A stretch of DNA of 64,000 bases from Candidatus Marithrix sp. (lineage in GTDB: Bacteria > Pseudomonadota > Gammaproteobacteria > Beggiatoales > Beggiatoaceae): positions 791,508 through 855,507 of the forward strand of contig JADGDS010000001.1 in NCBI GenBank assembly GCA_016744775.1. The letters are read 5' to 3'. Every line of letters starts with the position of its first letter. The stretch's first letter is position 1. Below are positions 51,318 through 59,422 of this stretch, piece by piece. A program made the position numbers and the translations under genes. The notes under the pieces were generated by a model. The model had not been told where the DNA came from. It did not search any database and saw nothing but the letters and a program-made list of their open reading frames with translations.

Positions 51318-51347
51318 AAACCCTAACTATTTAGGTAGTTAGGGTTT
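51318..51347. terminator. bidirectional terminator
   Basis: AAACCCTAACTA pairs with TAGTTAGGGTTT around a short loop, with A- and T-rich flanks. It lies between the convergent DUF945 and sortase genes, two bases before the sortase end. Confidence 0.8.
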
Positions 51348-51349
51348 AT

Positions 51350-51961
51350 TTAAAATGCCACTCTTTCCGTTTCTTTTGCTACTACAACATAACGCCATCT
51401 CTCATCTCTAGATTTGCATGGATAACAACTAATCAAAGTTAAACGCCTATCTAAAGTAGGTTTTATAAACTCAATTGTAGTTCTATCTACTTTATAGATA
51501 TTAGCAACTGTATAATGCCAACGTCCATTATTTAAAGATTCAAGAACAATTTTATCATTCGGTTTTAAATGTTTTAAAAAAGAAACATATATATTTCGAT
51601 GAATATTGATTACGCTATTACCCATATAACCCGGTAAAACAGTACTATTTGCATGACTGATAGCCAGACTTAATATATTATTACTATTATTAAATAATAT
51701 AATTTGTTCCATATTTAAACGTGGAACATATATACGCCCCAGCGGCCAAGTATTCGCCCAAGGCCAAGGTTTTACAATACGTCCACTAGCTTGAGTGCGC
51801 ACCCATGCAGTGTGTAATAAAGCACGACTCAACCATGCCTTCAAATAGACTTCTTTGCCTTGAGTAAATTGCCAAGTGGTAATACCAATAATAGCGAGAA
51901 ATAGTAAACTACTCCATCCAAAAGGAAGAGATTTTTTGACTATGCCAGAATGAACATACAT
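51350..51961 (-). CDS. sortase (proteobacterial type)
   Basis: The 203-residue protein has an N-terminal membrane segment (LLFLAIIGITTWQF, about 19-32) and a sortase domain with catalytic His121 (VINIHRNIYVSFLKHL), Cys179 (TLISCYPC) and Arg188 or Arg190 (DERWRYVV). The Leu-Gly-Arg-Ile stretch (WPLGRIYVPRL) opens the beta-barrel. The layout is that of the sortases found in marine proteobacteria, which normally work with one dedicated substrate such as a VIT-domain protein. No substrate with a sorting signal is in the window. A 46-residue membrane protein (51989-52129) is encoded just upstream on the same strand. Confidence 0.86.
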   Translation of the reverse strand: MYVHSGIVKKSLPFGWSSLLFLAIIGITTWQFTQGKEVYLKAWLSRALLHTAWVRTQASGRIVKPWPWANTWPLGRIYVPRLNMEQIILFNNSNNILSLAISHANSTVLPGYMGNSVINIHRNIYVSFLKHLKPNDKIVLESLNNGRWHYTVANIYKVDRTTIEFIKPTLDRRLTLISCYPCKSRDERWRYVVVAKETERVAF

Positions 51962-51988
51962 AGGAAATAGTGACGTAAAATCAGCAGT

Positions 51989-52129
51989 TTAAGATACTGA
52001 TGATAATAATAATACCATAACAACTAACACCACAGAAGCTCCAGCTGCTGTTAATAAACTTATTCCTAAACAATGTAATAAACTAACTAGTGGTGAAGAT
52101 ACTTCAGTATTTAATTTAATTAGATCCAT
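51989..52129 (-). CDS. 46-residue membrane protein upstream of the sortase
   Basis: This short frame encodes MDLIKLNTEVSSPLVSLL, then a helix of about 22 hydrophobic residues (TAAGASVVLVVMVLLLSS) and a final VS. Its start is backed by GGAG seven bases before the ATG (TATGGAGTTAATTATG), and the stop lies 27 bases before the sortase start. It is too short for most gene callers. A single membrane-spanning peptide next to a sortase could be a partner or regulator, but the function is unknown. Confidence 0.55.
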   Translation of the reverse strand: MDLIKLNTEVSSPLVSLLHCLGISLLTAAGASVVLVVMVLLLSSVS

Positions 52130-52373
52130 AATTAACTCCATAACGTCAAAAAATGTTTTGTTATTACAACTGCTACCATAATCAACAGTTAGAATAATAA
52201 TACCATATTATTTATTTTAGATAAATATTTTCAATCACTAAATAGTGCTGTTTACAGCATAAGTCTTGCCATAAAAACCTTATATATAGTATTAAAGTTA
52301 CAGATTATATAAAATAATTATAATTATAGAAATGTGGTAAAAAAATCAAAATGGGAAGGGAAAAAAGGAAATG

Positions 52374-52446
52374 TGCCCAGACCTGGAATCGAACCAGGGA
52401 CACAAGGATTTTCAGTCCTTTGCTCTACCAACTGAGCTATCTGGGC
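52374..52446 (-). tRNA. tRNA-Phe (anticodon GAA)
   Basis: On the minus strand GCCCAGA pairs with TCTGGGC; the D arm is GCTCAGTTGGTAGAGC, the anticodon loop CTGAAAA (anticodon GAA, flanked by AAGGA/TCCTT) and the T arm CCTGG TTCGATT CCAGG. The discriminator is A, and CCA is not encoded. The gene lies between the short membrane protein and the M48 peptidase gene. Confidence 0.96.
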
Positions 52447-52499
52447 GAGTTATTTGTGCGTATTCTAAAGCCTTATAACTCAAAAGTCAAGAAGTTTTT

Positions 52500-53741
52500 T
52501 TATAATTTTGCTGATAAATGCGCTATACGCACTGGTGCCGGTGGATGTGAGTCATAAAATGCTGAATATAATGGATCTGGTGTTAAGCTACTAGCATTTT
52601 CTTTGTACATTTTTACTAAGGCTTGTATTAGAGTTGAAGCATTTGCTTCTTGAGCGGCAAAATCATCTGCTTCAAATTCATGTTTACGAGATAACCATGC
52701 ACTTAATGGCTGCAAGAAAAAAGTAAATATTGGTAATGCCAACATAAATAATAATAATGCCATATAAGTAGATGGAGTGCTAACACCTAAACCATTAAAG
52801 AACCATTGCTGTTGCATTAACCAACCTAATAAGGCTAAGCCGCCAAGACTGGAAATTGACATCCAAACAATACGTTTTTGAATATGTTTACGTTTAAAAT
52901 GTCCAACTTCATGTGCTAATACCGCAACCACTTCATCTTTAGTCAATCCATCTAACAATGTGTCGTAAAAAACGATACGTTTATTTTTACCAAAACCAGT
53001 AAAATAAGCATTACCATGCCCACTGCGTTTAGAACCATCCATTACAAATATACCTTGACTACTAAAGCCATTACTGCTTAATAAATGTTCAATTCCCTGC
53101 TTTAATTCTTCATTTTCAATCGGTTTAAATTTATTAAACATAGGAGCAATAAAAGTTGGATATGCCCAAATCATCAAGAAACTAAAACCCATCCATACTA
53201 ACCAAACACTTAACCACCAATATTCACCTGCATAGCCCATTAACCATAAAACTAAAGTTGCAAAAGGAACACCTATAATAATACTGATTAAAAAAGACTT
53301 AAATAAATCCGTCATAAATACACTGGCTGTAGTACGATTAAAGCCAAATTTTGCTTCAATACGAAAAGTACTATAAATAGTAGAAGGCAAATCTAAGACA
53401 CTAGATACTAAACTGAAACTTATTAAGACAGCAACTCCAGTCCATAATTCTGACCAGCCAAAACTACGCAATTGCTGATCTAAAGTTTCAAGCAAGCCGC
53501 CAAATGTCCATACTAATAATAATAGTACTTCAAAAATAAACATCTTTTGAGCAAAGCTAGTTTTTGCTAAAGTATAAGCGGCAGCTTTTTGATGATCCTC
53601 AAGAGAAATTTTTTCAGCAAAAGCGGCTGGCACGGATTTTTTATGCTTAGTTACATAAGTTCGATGTCGTTGAGCTAACCAAATTTGTAAGCCAGTTCCA
53701 AATAGTAAAAATATTAAAAATATATAGCTAAATTCATTCAT
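52500..53741 (-). CDS. M48 family metallopeptidase (Ste24-like)
   Basis: The 413-residue membrane protein has a zinc site HEVGH (LAHEVGHFKRKH, near 275), a downstream Glu (SRKHEFEADDFA) and about seven membrane helices. The N-terminal part (YTLAKTSFAQKMFIFEVLLLLVW, FRIEAKFGFNRTT) is like the Ste24/CAAX-protease type of M48. Such enzymes cut membrane proteins or lipidated peptides; in bacteria they serve envelope quality control. The gene is divergent from orn, a pairing seen in many gammaproteobacteria. The two starts are only 11 bases apart, so the promoters must overlap with the coding ends. Confidence 0.92.
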   Translation of the reverse strand: MNEFSYIFLIFLLFGTGLQIWLAQRHRTYVTKHKKSVPAAFAEKISLEDHQKAAAYTLAKTSFAQKMFIFEVLLLLVWTFGGLLETLDQQLRSFGWSELWTGVAVLISFSLVSSVLDLPSTIYSTFRIEAKFGFNRTTASVFMTDLFKSFLISIIIGVPFATLVLWLMGYAGEYWWLSVWLVWMGFSFLMIWAYPTFIAPMFNKFKPIENEELKQGIEHLLSSNGFSSQGIFVMDGSKRSGHGNAYFTGFGKNKRIVFYDTLLDGLTKDEVVAVLAHEVGHFKRKHIQKRIVWMSISSLGGLALLGWLMQQQWFFNGLGVSTPSTYMALLLFMLALPIFTFFLQPLSAWLSRKHEFEADDFAAQEANASTLIQALVKMYKENASSLTPDPLYSAFYDSHPPAPVRIAHLSAKL

Positions 53742-53752
53742 AGGTTTAATTT

Positions 53753-54328
53753 ATGTCAAAAGAAGATAATAACAACAATTTAATTTGGATCGATTTAGAA
53801 ATGACGGGGCTTGATCCTCATAATGATATTATCATAGAAATTGCGACTCTTGTCACAGATGTCAATTTAAATGTTATCGCAGAAGGTCCAGAATTGGCTA
53901 TTCACCAAAGTAATCAAATACTTGACGGAATGGATGACTGGAATACCAAACAACACGCTAAATCAGGCTTATCACAAAGAGTCAAAGAAAGTAAGATTGA
54001 CATGGCAACTGCTGAAAATCAGACTTTAGAATTTCTAAAACAATATGTACCTGCAAATAGCTCACCTATGTGCGGAAATAGTATTTGTCAAGACAGAAGA
54101 TTTCTATTTGAATATATGCCGACATTAGAACAATATTTCCATTATCGGCATTTAGATGTCAGCGCGATAAAAGTATTAGCACAAGCTTGGAAACCCGAGT
54201 TAGCCAAATTTGAAAAAGAATCAGATCATTTGGCTATGAGTGATATTCATGCTTCAATTGAAGAACTAAAATATTATCGTGAACATTTTTTGAAGCTTAA
54301 TGACACACGGGATCATATTCCATATTAG
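53753..54328 (+). CDS. orn: oligoribonuclease
   Basis: The 191-residue DEDDh exonuclease degrades two- to five-base RNAs (and pGpG from c-di-GMP turnover) to mononucleotides. Motifs seen are [10 protein letters not shown] (Asp and Glu of Exo I), [11 protein letters not shown] (Exo II Asp) and [14 protein letters not shown] (Exo III His and Asp). The N-terminus has a polyAsn insert (MSKEDNNNN), and length is near the usual 180. Link with the EAL protein at 8553: that enzyme makes pGpG, which Orn clears. The 3' end overlaps the convergent CDF gene by 32 bases. Confidence 0.96.
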   Translation: MSKEDNNNNLIWIDLEMTGLDPHNDIIIEIATLVTDVNLNVIAEGPELAIHQSNQILDGMDDWNTKQHAKSGLSQRVKESKIDMATAENQTLEFLKQYVPANSSPMCGNSICQDRRFLFEYMPTLEQYFHYRHLDVSAIKVLAQAWKPELAKFEKESDHLAMSDIHASIEELKYYREHFLKLNDTRDHIPY

Positions 54329-55175
54329 CATCTTCAGCTCTTTCAACTTGAATAGTAGCGTGTTCAATATCAAAATTATTATGTAAATGCTTTTGAATTT
54401 GTTGCAATGATACATTATCAGTTACCACCAGATGCACCGTTAAAGCTGTTTCTGTAGTGCTTAAAGCCCAAATATGCAGATCATGTATGTTATTGACAGA
54501 TTTAAGATTGGATAAATATTCTGTTATTCCTTTAGTATCAATCCCTTCAGGAACAGCATCAACTAACAAATTAACTGAATCCCGCAACAAACCCCATGTT
54601 CCTATAAGTATAATTATCACAATAATTATACTTATCAAAGGATCAATGATTAACCAATTAGTTTGCATAATTAACAAACCACCAATGACAACACCAAAAG
54701 AAATAGCAGCATCTGCTGTCATATGAAGAAAAGCACCCTTAATATTTAAATCATGCTTATGCCCTGAGACAAATAACAATGCTGTAATTGTATTGATTAC
54801 GACACCAATTGCGGCAACAATTATAAGGGTAGAACCTTCTACAGCTTGTGGATTAGCAAATCGTCCAATTGCTTCCCATGCTATACCTCCCAGTGCTACC
54901 AGCAATAAAATAGCACTAACAGTAGAAGCCATAATTGTAAACTTACGAAAACCATAAGTTCTTTTCTCGGTGACAGGCTTTTTAGCTAAAAAAATTGCAC
55001 CCCATGCAATTAATAAACTTAAAACATCACTTAAATTATGCCCAGCGTCAGCCAATAAAGCTAAAGAGCCGGCAAGAACCCCATAAGTTGCTTCTACAAC
55101 AACAAAAGTGATATTAAGAATAATACCAATAGCAAAAGCTCGATTATAATTTTCTACTTTATGATTATGAGACAT
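54297..55175 (-). CDS. cation diffusion facilitator (zinc/cobalt efflux, CzcD/ZitB-like)
   Basis: The 292-residue inner-membrane protein has six membrane helices and the two metal-site motifs of the CDF family, HNLSD (about 46-50) and HMTAD (about 152-156), then a cytoplasmic C-terminal domain ([25 protein letters not shown]). The order and the C-terminal LHIW stretch fit the Zn-CDF group. Members use proton exchange to export Zn2+, Co2+ or Cd2+. It overlaps the thioesterase gene upstream by 11 bases, which implies co-transcription, and orn downstream by 32 bases on the other strand. Metal choice is inferred. Confidence 0.93.
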   Translation of the reverse strand: MSHNHKVENYNRAFAIGIILNITFVVVEATYGVLAGSLALLADAGHNLSDVLSLLIAWGAIFLAKKPVTEKRTYGFRKFTIMASTVSAILLLVALGGIAWEAIGRFANPQAVEGSTLIIVAAIGVVINTITALLFVSGHKHDLNIKGAFLHMTADAAISFGVVIGGLLIMQTNWLIIDPLISIIIVIIILIGTWGLLRDSVNLLVDAVPEGIDTKGITEYLSNLKSVNNIHDLHIWALSTTETALTVHLVVTDNVSLQQIQKHLHNNFDIEHATIQVERAEDANMEYDPVCH

Positions 55176-55548
55176 GTATTAAACTTATTGGTTTACCTTT
55201 TTCATTCAAAGAAGTGCCAATAATCTTGGCTTTTAAGATCAGTTTATCATCTTCTGTACGATAAATATCTTGATTAAAAGCAAATCTAATAGGTGATAAG
55301 TTCTCAAAATTCACAGCTATCCAAAATTTATCACCCGATTTTAAAGGGAACTTATAATCTAATTCTGCACGAACAACTACCAGATTAATATTTTGTTTTG
55401 CAAGCTCGACAAAATCTATTCCTTGTGTTAAAAAAAATTCGTGGCGAGCATGTTCCAAATAATTCATATACACAGCATTATTAACGATGCCTTGTACATC
55501 ACACTCGTAATCTCTTACTTTAAGTTCTATTTTGTAATCGTATTTCAT
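55165..55548 (-). CDS. acyl-CoA thioesterase, YbgC/4HBT family
   Basis: The 127-residue hotdog-fold protein shows the 4-hydroxybenzoyl-CoA thioesterase signature VRDYECDVQGIVNNAVYMNYLEHAR with the catalytic Asp at about 17, followed by the beta strands VVRAELDYKFPLKSGD and IRFAFNQDIYR. Substrates of this family are diverse acyl-CoAs. It precedes the CDF gene on the same strand with an 11-base overlap, though no functional link is evident. Upstream is a region of repeats. Confidence 0.87.
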   Translation of the reverse strand: MKYDYKIELKVRDYECDVQGIVNNAVYMNYLEHARHEFFLTQGIDFVELAKQNINLVVVRAELDYKFPLKSGDKFWIAVNFENLSPIRFAFNQDIYRTEDDKLILKAKIIGTSLNEKGKPISLIHVS

Positions 55549-55627
55549 GCTATGAAATTTGTGATCAAATCACTTAATTTCAATAATATAAATAGTGCAA
55601 GTCAAGTTTGTTTTGCAAAAAAAATAT

Positions 55628-55801
55628 TAAGCCCCCCTCACCCCCCTAAATGGTGATAAATTATTTTATTTATTCCATAAATAAAATTATCTGCACTGAC
55701 TTAGCTACTGCTGACTTTGTATAGTATCGTTTCGTTTATTCCGTAAATTCGTTGTACTTAATAAAAAAAATCGATAGTACAACGAATTTACGGAATAAAC
55801 G
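55628..55801. repeat. intergenic repeats: C-rich half repeat and 26-bp-arm palindrome
   Basis: A half copy of the CCCCCTAACCCCC repeat lies at 55628-55650. Then CGTTTATTCCGTAAATTCGTTGTACT (55733-55758) is mirrored exactly at 55776-55801 across a 17-base loop. The palindrome ends eight bases before the stop codon of the nucleotidyltransferase-like gene and can terminate that transcript. The long perfect arms suggest recent origin or selection. Confidence 0.75.
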
Positions 55802-55809
55802 GATTTTAT

Positions 55810-57051
55810 CTAACTCAAGCTACGCAATTTCATCCAATCCAAAATACGAGTAATTTTATTATTCTGTGAAGTCAATGCTTGCATTTTTCTATCACCACGA
55901 AAACGTCCAAAAATAATACCAGTATATCGTACAATCAGATATTTAAAACGTACCGGATAATAAAAATAAACTCGCCATGAGTTGGTGGGTAAGTTATAAA
56001 GAACAGCTAGACTTTTCGGTGAGAGTAATGTTCTATTTATTATTATGGATAATTTTTTTCGTAGTGATTTGTTAGTCATCCATAGGCTGGCTAGATTTAT
56101 AGAACATAGCTGATAATCTATATTGGCATTGATAATTTCTTTGGTGGTTGTTACTAATTCTAAATTAAAATCTTCTGGTTTAAATTCATCCAATACTTTG
56201 TCTGGCACTTGTGCCGCTAAACAATCCTTAGCTATATACAGTGCTAAGTAAACTACCTTTTCAGCTTTCCATTGACAAGCGCGTTCAAATAATAAATTCC
56301 AATCTATTTGAAAATGGGCTATAGTTTTTTCAATGTCATACAAAAACCGCATTCCATGAAAATTGTTTGCATAGCCTGCATGAAAACAAGCATGAAATAA
56401 TAAATCTTCAGGAGATAAACATTGAGCTTTAATATTGCCAATTGTACAAGGCTGTGCTGCCTGCCATAGCATTTCTGGATTGATTTTAAATGTTAAACCA
56501 AGATTCCAATGCAGATCAATGTTAAACGTACCTTCTTTTTTGAAATCAATCAGGTGATGATGTATTGAGCATTGCTCTTCAATAGTTAAATTGTGTTTCT
56601 TTTGTTTATATCCTAATTTTAACAGCAGATTCTGAGTTTTAGCTAAATCGGCTACTTTTACCATTAAATCCATATCACCAATAAATCTAAGTGCATCAGA
56701 TTCATAAACTGTTTTTGCTAAATAAGCACCTTTCAGCACTATAACTTCAATATCATTATCTTGAAACTGTTTTATTATTTTAGCTAATTCTTCATAATAG
56801 CGTGCATTTCTTAACATATTTCCATAGTAAGCCTGACTGAAACCAGCTAGAATATCTTTAGGAATGTTATCAAAATTCTTAACACGCTGATAAACTAAAG
56901 GAGCAACGCCATGTTTTATAGCACTACGTAATAATACATCCCATTCAAGATATGATAAACAATTTAATTGTTGTTCATTATTTAATAATAAATGTGTCAA
57001 TTTTTTAGCCAATATTTCATTAGTTTTGTTAATATTGTGTAAGCGTGCCAT
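55810..57051 (-). CDS. nucleotidyltransferase family protein (PF14907-like)
   Basis: The 413-residue protein has the pattern of the uncharacterised nucleotidyltransferase family PF14907: a helical N-terminus (LLRSAIKHGVAPLVYQRV), IEVIVLKGAYLAKTVYESD, the acidic pair in RFIGDMDLMV and a third acid in FNIDLHWNLG, then LSPEDLLFHACFHAG. The family is often near exopolysaccharide, peptide-modification or ABC-transporter genes. It lies downstream of an ABC transporter and overlaps the permease gene by 23 bases, so it belongs to that operon and may act on the exported compound. The role is otherwise unknown. Confidence 0.82.
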   Translation of the reverse strand: MARLHNINKTNEILAKKLTHLLLNNEQQLNCLSYLEWDVLLRSAIKHGVAPLVYQRVKNFDNIPKDILAGFSQAYYGNMLRNARYYEELAKIIKQFQDNDIEVIVLKGAYLAKTVYESDALRFIGDMDLMVKVADLAKTQNLLLKLGYKQKKHNLTIEEQCSIHHHLIDFKKEGTFNIDLHWNLGLTFKINPEMLWQAAQPCTIGNIKAQCLSPEDLLFHACFHAGYANNFHGMRFLYDIEKTIAHFQIDWNLLFERACQWKAEKVVYLALYIAKDCLAAQVPDKVLDEFKPEDFNLELVTTTKEIINANIDYQLCSINLASLWMTNKSLRKKLSIIINRTLLSPKSLAVLYNLPTNSWRVYFYYPVRFKYLIVRYTGIIFGRFRGDRKMQALTSQNNKITRILDWMKLRSLS

Positions 57052-57832
57052 CCTGTTTTGCTCTTTGCACTGCTTTAGAAAAAATCCAAATACTAATCGG
57101 CAACATTATTAAAGAAAAGATGCTTAACACCATTATATTAGGCAGCAATTGTGAAATAGTATAACCTTGCAAAAAAGCTAATCGCATTCCTTCAAGCACA
57201 TAAGTCACAGGTAATAAATAAGAAATCACCTGTAACCAATCTGGTAAGACTGAAATAGGATAATAAAATCCTCCTAAGAGCTTAGACAAGTTGCTTAAAA
57301 TAAAATTGATAGGATCGCCTTTTTTTAACACCATTACAAAACTAGCAGCCAAAATTCCAAAGCCACTAAAAGCTGTAATAGTCAATAACAGCATTACAGC
57401 AACACCAATAAAATTGGCATTACTTAAATCTAAATCAAATAACAGCACGCCCAGTAATAAATAAATAACCGACTTAATAGTTGCCCAAATAAAACTATAA
57501 ATAGATGAAGCAATCAAAATCAACGGAATCTCTGTTTGAGTTACCAACAAAGCTTCCAAGGTTCCAAGCATTTGCCCATCTCTAATACTCTTGCTTAATG
57601 TCTGTAAAGCCACCTCAAAAAATGCAAAAAACGCGCCGCCAATTACTACAAATGAAAAATAATCACCGCCATAAGGTTTCAAGGAAATTATATCTAAACC
57701 TTCCAACAATTTAGATAAAAAGAAGAACAGTAAAAGTGAGGTAAACAAATTAAATATTTGCAATAAAAAGCTAAGTTTATAACTACTTTCGGTGATAAAA
57801 TCACGCCAAATAAATGCAAAAACTTTAGCCAT
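57029..57832 (-). CDS. ABC-2 type transporter permease
   Basis: The 267-residue protein has six membrane helices typical of the ABC-2 superfamily: FIWRDFITESSYKLSFLLQI, VVIGGAFFAFFEVAL, LGTLEALLVTQTEIPLILIASS, and the late FYYPISVLPDWLQVISYLLPVTYVLEGMRLAF characteristic of exporters. It overlaps the ATP-binding gene by eight bases and the nucleotidyltransferase-like gene by 23. With the ATPase it forms an inner-membrane exporter; the substrate is unknown and could be a polysaccharide, lipid or drug. Confidence 0.92.
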   Translation of the reverse strand: MAKVFAFIWRDFITESSYKLSFLLQIFNLFTSLLLFFFLSKLLEGLDIISLKPYGGDYFSFVVIGGAFFAFFEVALQTLSKSIRDGQMLGTLEALLVTQTEIPLILIASSIYSFIWATIKSVIYLLLGVLLFDLDLSNANFIGVAVMLLLTITAFSGFGILAASFVMVLKKGDPINFILSNLSKLLGGFYYPISVLPDWLQVISYLLPVTYVLEGMRLAFLQGYTISQLLPNIMVLSIFSLIMLPISIWIFSKAVQRAKQDGTLTQY

Positions 57833-58565
57833 TAGATAAAATTTCCATTAAATTTAAATCTCCAACTTTGCCGCTAGCTTTAACTTCACCCTTGTCAAGT
57901 ATTGCAATACGATCACAAATAGCTTCTACTTGATGTAAATCATGAGTTGCCATAATTACTGTTTTATGTTGTTGCTCAACTAAGAATTCTCGAATCAAAG
58001 ATTGCAAGCGCATAGCAGCCAAAGGATCTAAACCATTAGCTGGCTCATCCATAATCAAAATTTCAGGATCAGTCAACAAGCCCCTAGCAATAGCCAATTT
58101 TTTACGCATTCCAGTAGAATAATCCTTAAACAACTTGTTGGCATCAAACTGAGTCAAACCTACAGAATCTAACAAATAATCGACTTTATCAGCAAGAATA
58201 TTATTCAAGCTAGCAAAGAATAATAAATTCTGCTTACCAGTAAGCCGCCAATAAAAACTACGCTCATCACTAATGACATAACCAATCAAACGTTTGACAT
58301 GCTTAGCTTGTTGTTTGACATCTAAACCTTGCACCAAAGCGCAACCAGAGCTTGGCAATACCAAAGTACAAAGTATTTTCAACAAGGTAGTTTTACCGGC
58401 ACCATTAGTGCCCAATAATCCAAACAGCTCACCTTGTTTAATTTTAAGATTAATATTCCGCAGTGCCATAGTTTCTTGTTTTGTAAAAGGATGTAAAACA
58501 ATATCACTATAAGTTTTTAACTGCGGAAAATTCTTAGATAAATTCTGAATTTCTATAGAGTACAT
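57825..58565 (-). CDS. ABC transporter ATP-binding protein
   Basis: The 246-residue ATPase has Walker A GTNGAGKTTLLK, signature YSTGMRKKLAIARGL, Walker B ILIMDEPANGLDP and the switch His in ATHDLHQ. The N-terminus YSIEIQNLSKNFPQLKTYSD includes a ~20-residue insert (IVLHPFTKQETMALRNINL) seen in exporters of this type. The frame is open to an ATG at 58685, but that would overlap the divergent DUF29 gene and add a stretch without domain sense, so 58565 is used. The start has no clear ribosome-binding site. It is the first gene of the exporter operon. Confidence 0.93.
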   Translation of the reverse strand: MYSIEIQNLSKNFPQLKTYSDIVLHPFTKQETMALRNINLKIKQGELFGLLGTNGAGKTTLLKILCTLVLPSSGCALVQGLDVKQQAKHVKRLIGYVISDERSFYWRLTGKQNLLFFASLNNILADKVDYLLDSVGLTQFDANKLFKDYSTGMRKKLAIARGLLTDPEILIMDEPANGLDPLAAMRLQSLIREFLVEQQHKTVIMATHDLHQVEAICDRIAILDKGEVKASGKVGDLNLMEILSNG

Positions 58566-58633
58566 TATAAAATAATGTGCAAAATTTCTACCAATTCTAT
58601 AAACTGGTTTAAAAAATAACAGGAGAAACTGAC

Positions 58634-59077
58634 ATGTCAGCAAGTTATGAAGAAGATCTTTATACTTGGTCATTAGAACAGACAAGCCTATTGCGGGCGC
58701 ATAAGTTTGACCAGATTGATCTTGAACACATTATTGAGGAAATAGAAGATATGAGTAAATCAGAAAGGCGTGCCTTACAATCTTTTTTAGAAACTCTGCT
58801 TATGCACCTGTTAAAATGGCAATATCAACCAGCTTATCAAGGGCGAAGCTGGAAATTCACGATTATTGAACAGCGCAAACGCATCAAAAGCCATTTAGAA
58901 GAAAATCCGGGTTTAAAAAGCAAACTACCTGAATTGATTGAAAAAGCTTATGATTATGCAGTGACAGGTGCAGTTCGTGAAACTGGGCTAGATATTAAAG
59001 TTTTCCCACAAGAATGTCCGTGGTCATATGAACAGTTTATTAACCCAGATTTTTGGCCAGAAGTATTACTTAATTAA
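58634..59077 (+). CDS. DUF29 family protein
   Basis: The 147-residue protein follows the DUF29 pattern: YEEDLYTWSLEQTSLLRAHKFDQIDLEHIIEEIEDM, SERRALQSFLETLLMHLLKWQYQP, SWKFTIIEQRKRIKSHLEENP, and a late YDYAVTGAVRETGL with FPQECPWSYEQFI. The family is common in cyanobacteria and filamentous sulfur bacteria, often in multiple copies; function is unknown, and some are suspected toxin-antitoxin or mobile-element passengers. AGGAG lies nine bases before the ATG. It is divergent from the ABC ATPase gene. Confidence 0.88.
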   Translation: MSASYEEDLYTWSLEQTSLLRAHKFDQIDLEHIIEEIEDMSKSERRALQSFLETLLMHLLKWQYQPAYQGRSWKFTIIEQRKRIKSHLEENPGLKSKLPELIEKAYDYAVTGAVRETGLDIKVFPQECPWSYEQFINPDFWPEVLLN

Positions 59078-59422
59078 ACGGGTTAGGAAAACACCCCAAT
59101 ACTGCCACAGTTTGTAATAACTTTTATTTCTTATATACTGTGATTTTAGGTGGTACATAAGTAGATACTGATTGTTAATTTGTTTCATTAGTTAATTTAA
59201 CCTCTTGCATGATTAATTATTTCTATTGTTAAACTTCATGCAAAAATTGATCACTAGAGACAGTTATAGGGTGTATAGCGTTTACCTATTGTGTTAGGTT
59301 TGGACTTAACTAAATCGGGTAATGCTATAGCTGATTAGTATAGTTTTGATTTATCCTAACCTAAAGACCTGTCAGGTTTTAAAAACCTGACAGGTCTGAG
59401 AGTTTTTATTTATCCTGATGGT
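59078..59422. other. gene-free stretch with one REP
   Basis: The 345-bp gap between the convergent DUF29 gene and the oxidoreductase gene has no frame of interest. It contains a REP pair at 59365-59397 and short AT-rich sequence with a few imperfect repeats (for example TTTATCCTAACC near 59350 and TTTATCCTGATGG near 59408). I see no RNA gene. Confidence 0.6.
59365..59397. repeat. REP palindrome, reversed half order
   Basis: AGACCTGTCAGGTTTTAAAAACCTGACAGGTCT. Here the half with CCTGTCAGG comes first, the reverse of the other copies seen on the plus strand. It lies 25 bases before the end of the oxidoreductase gene. Confidence 0.85.

Noticed and set aside
52351..52557. 68-codon plus-strand frame over the tRNA-Phe gene
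   Set aside because: It is antisense to the tRNA and runs into the M48 gene end. It is a chance frame.
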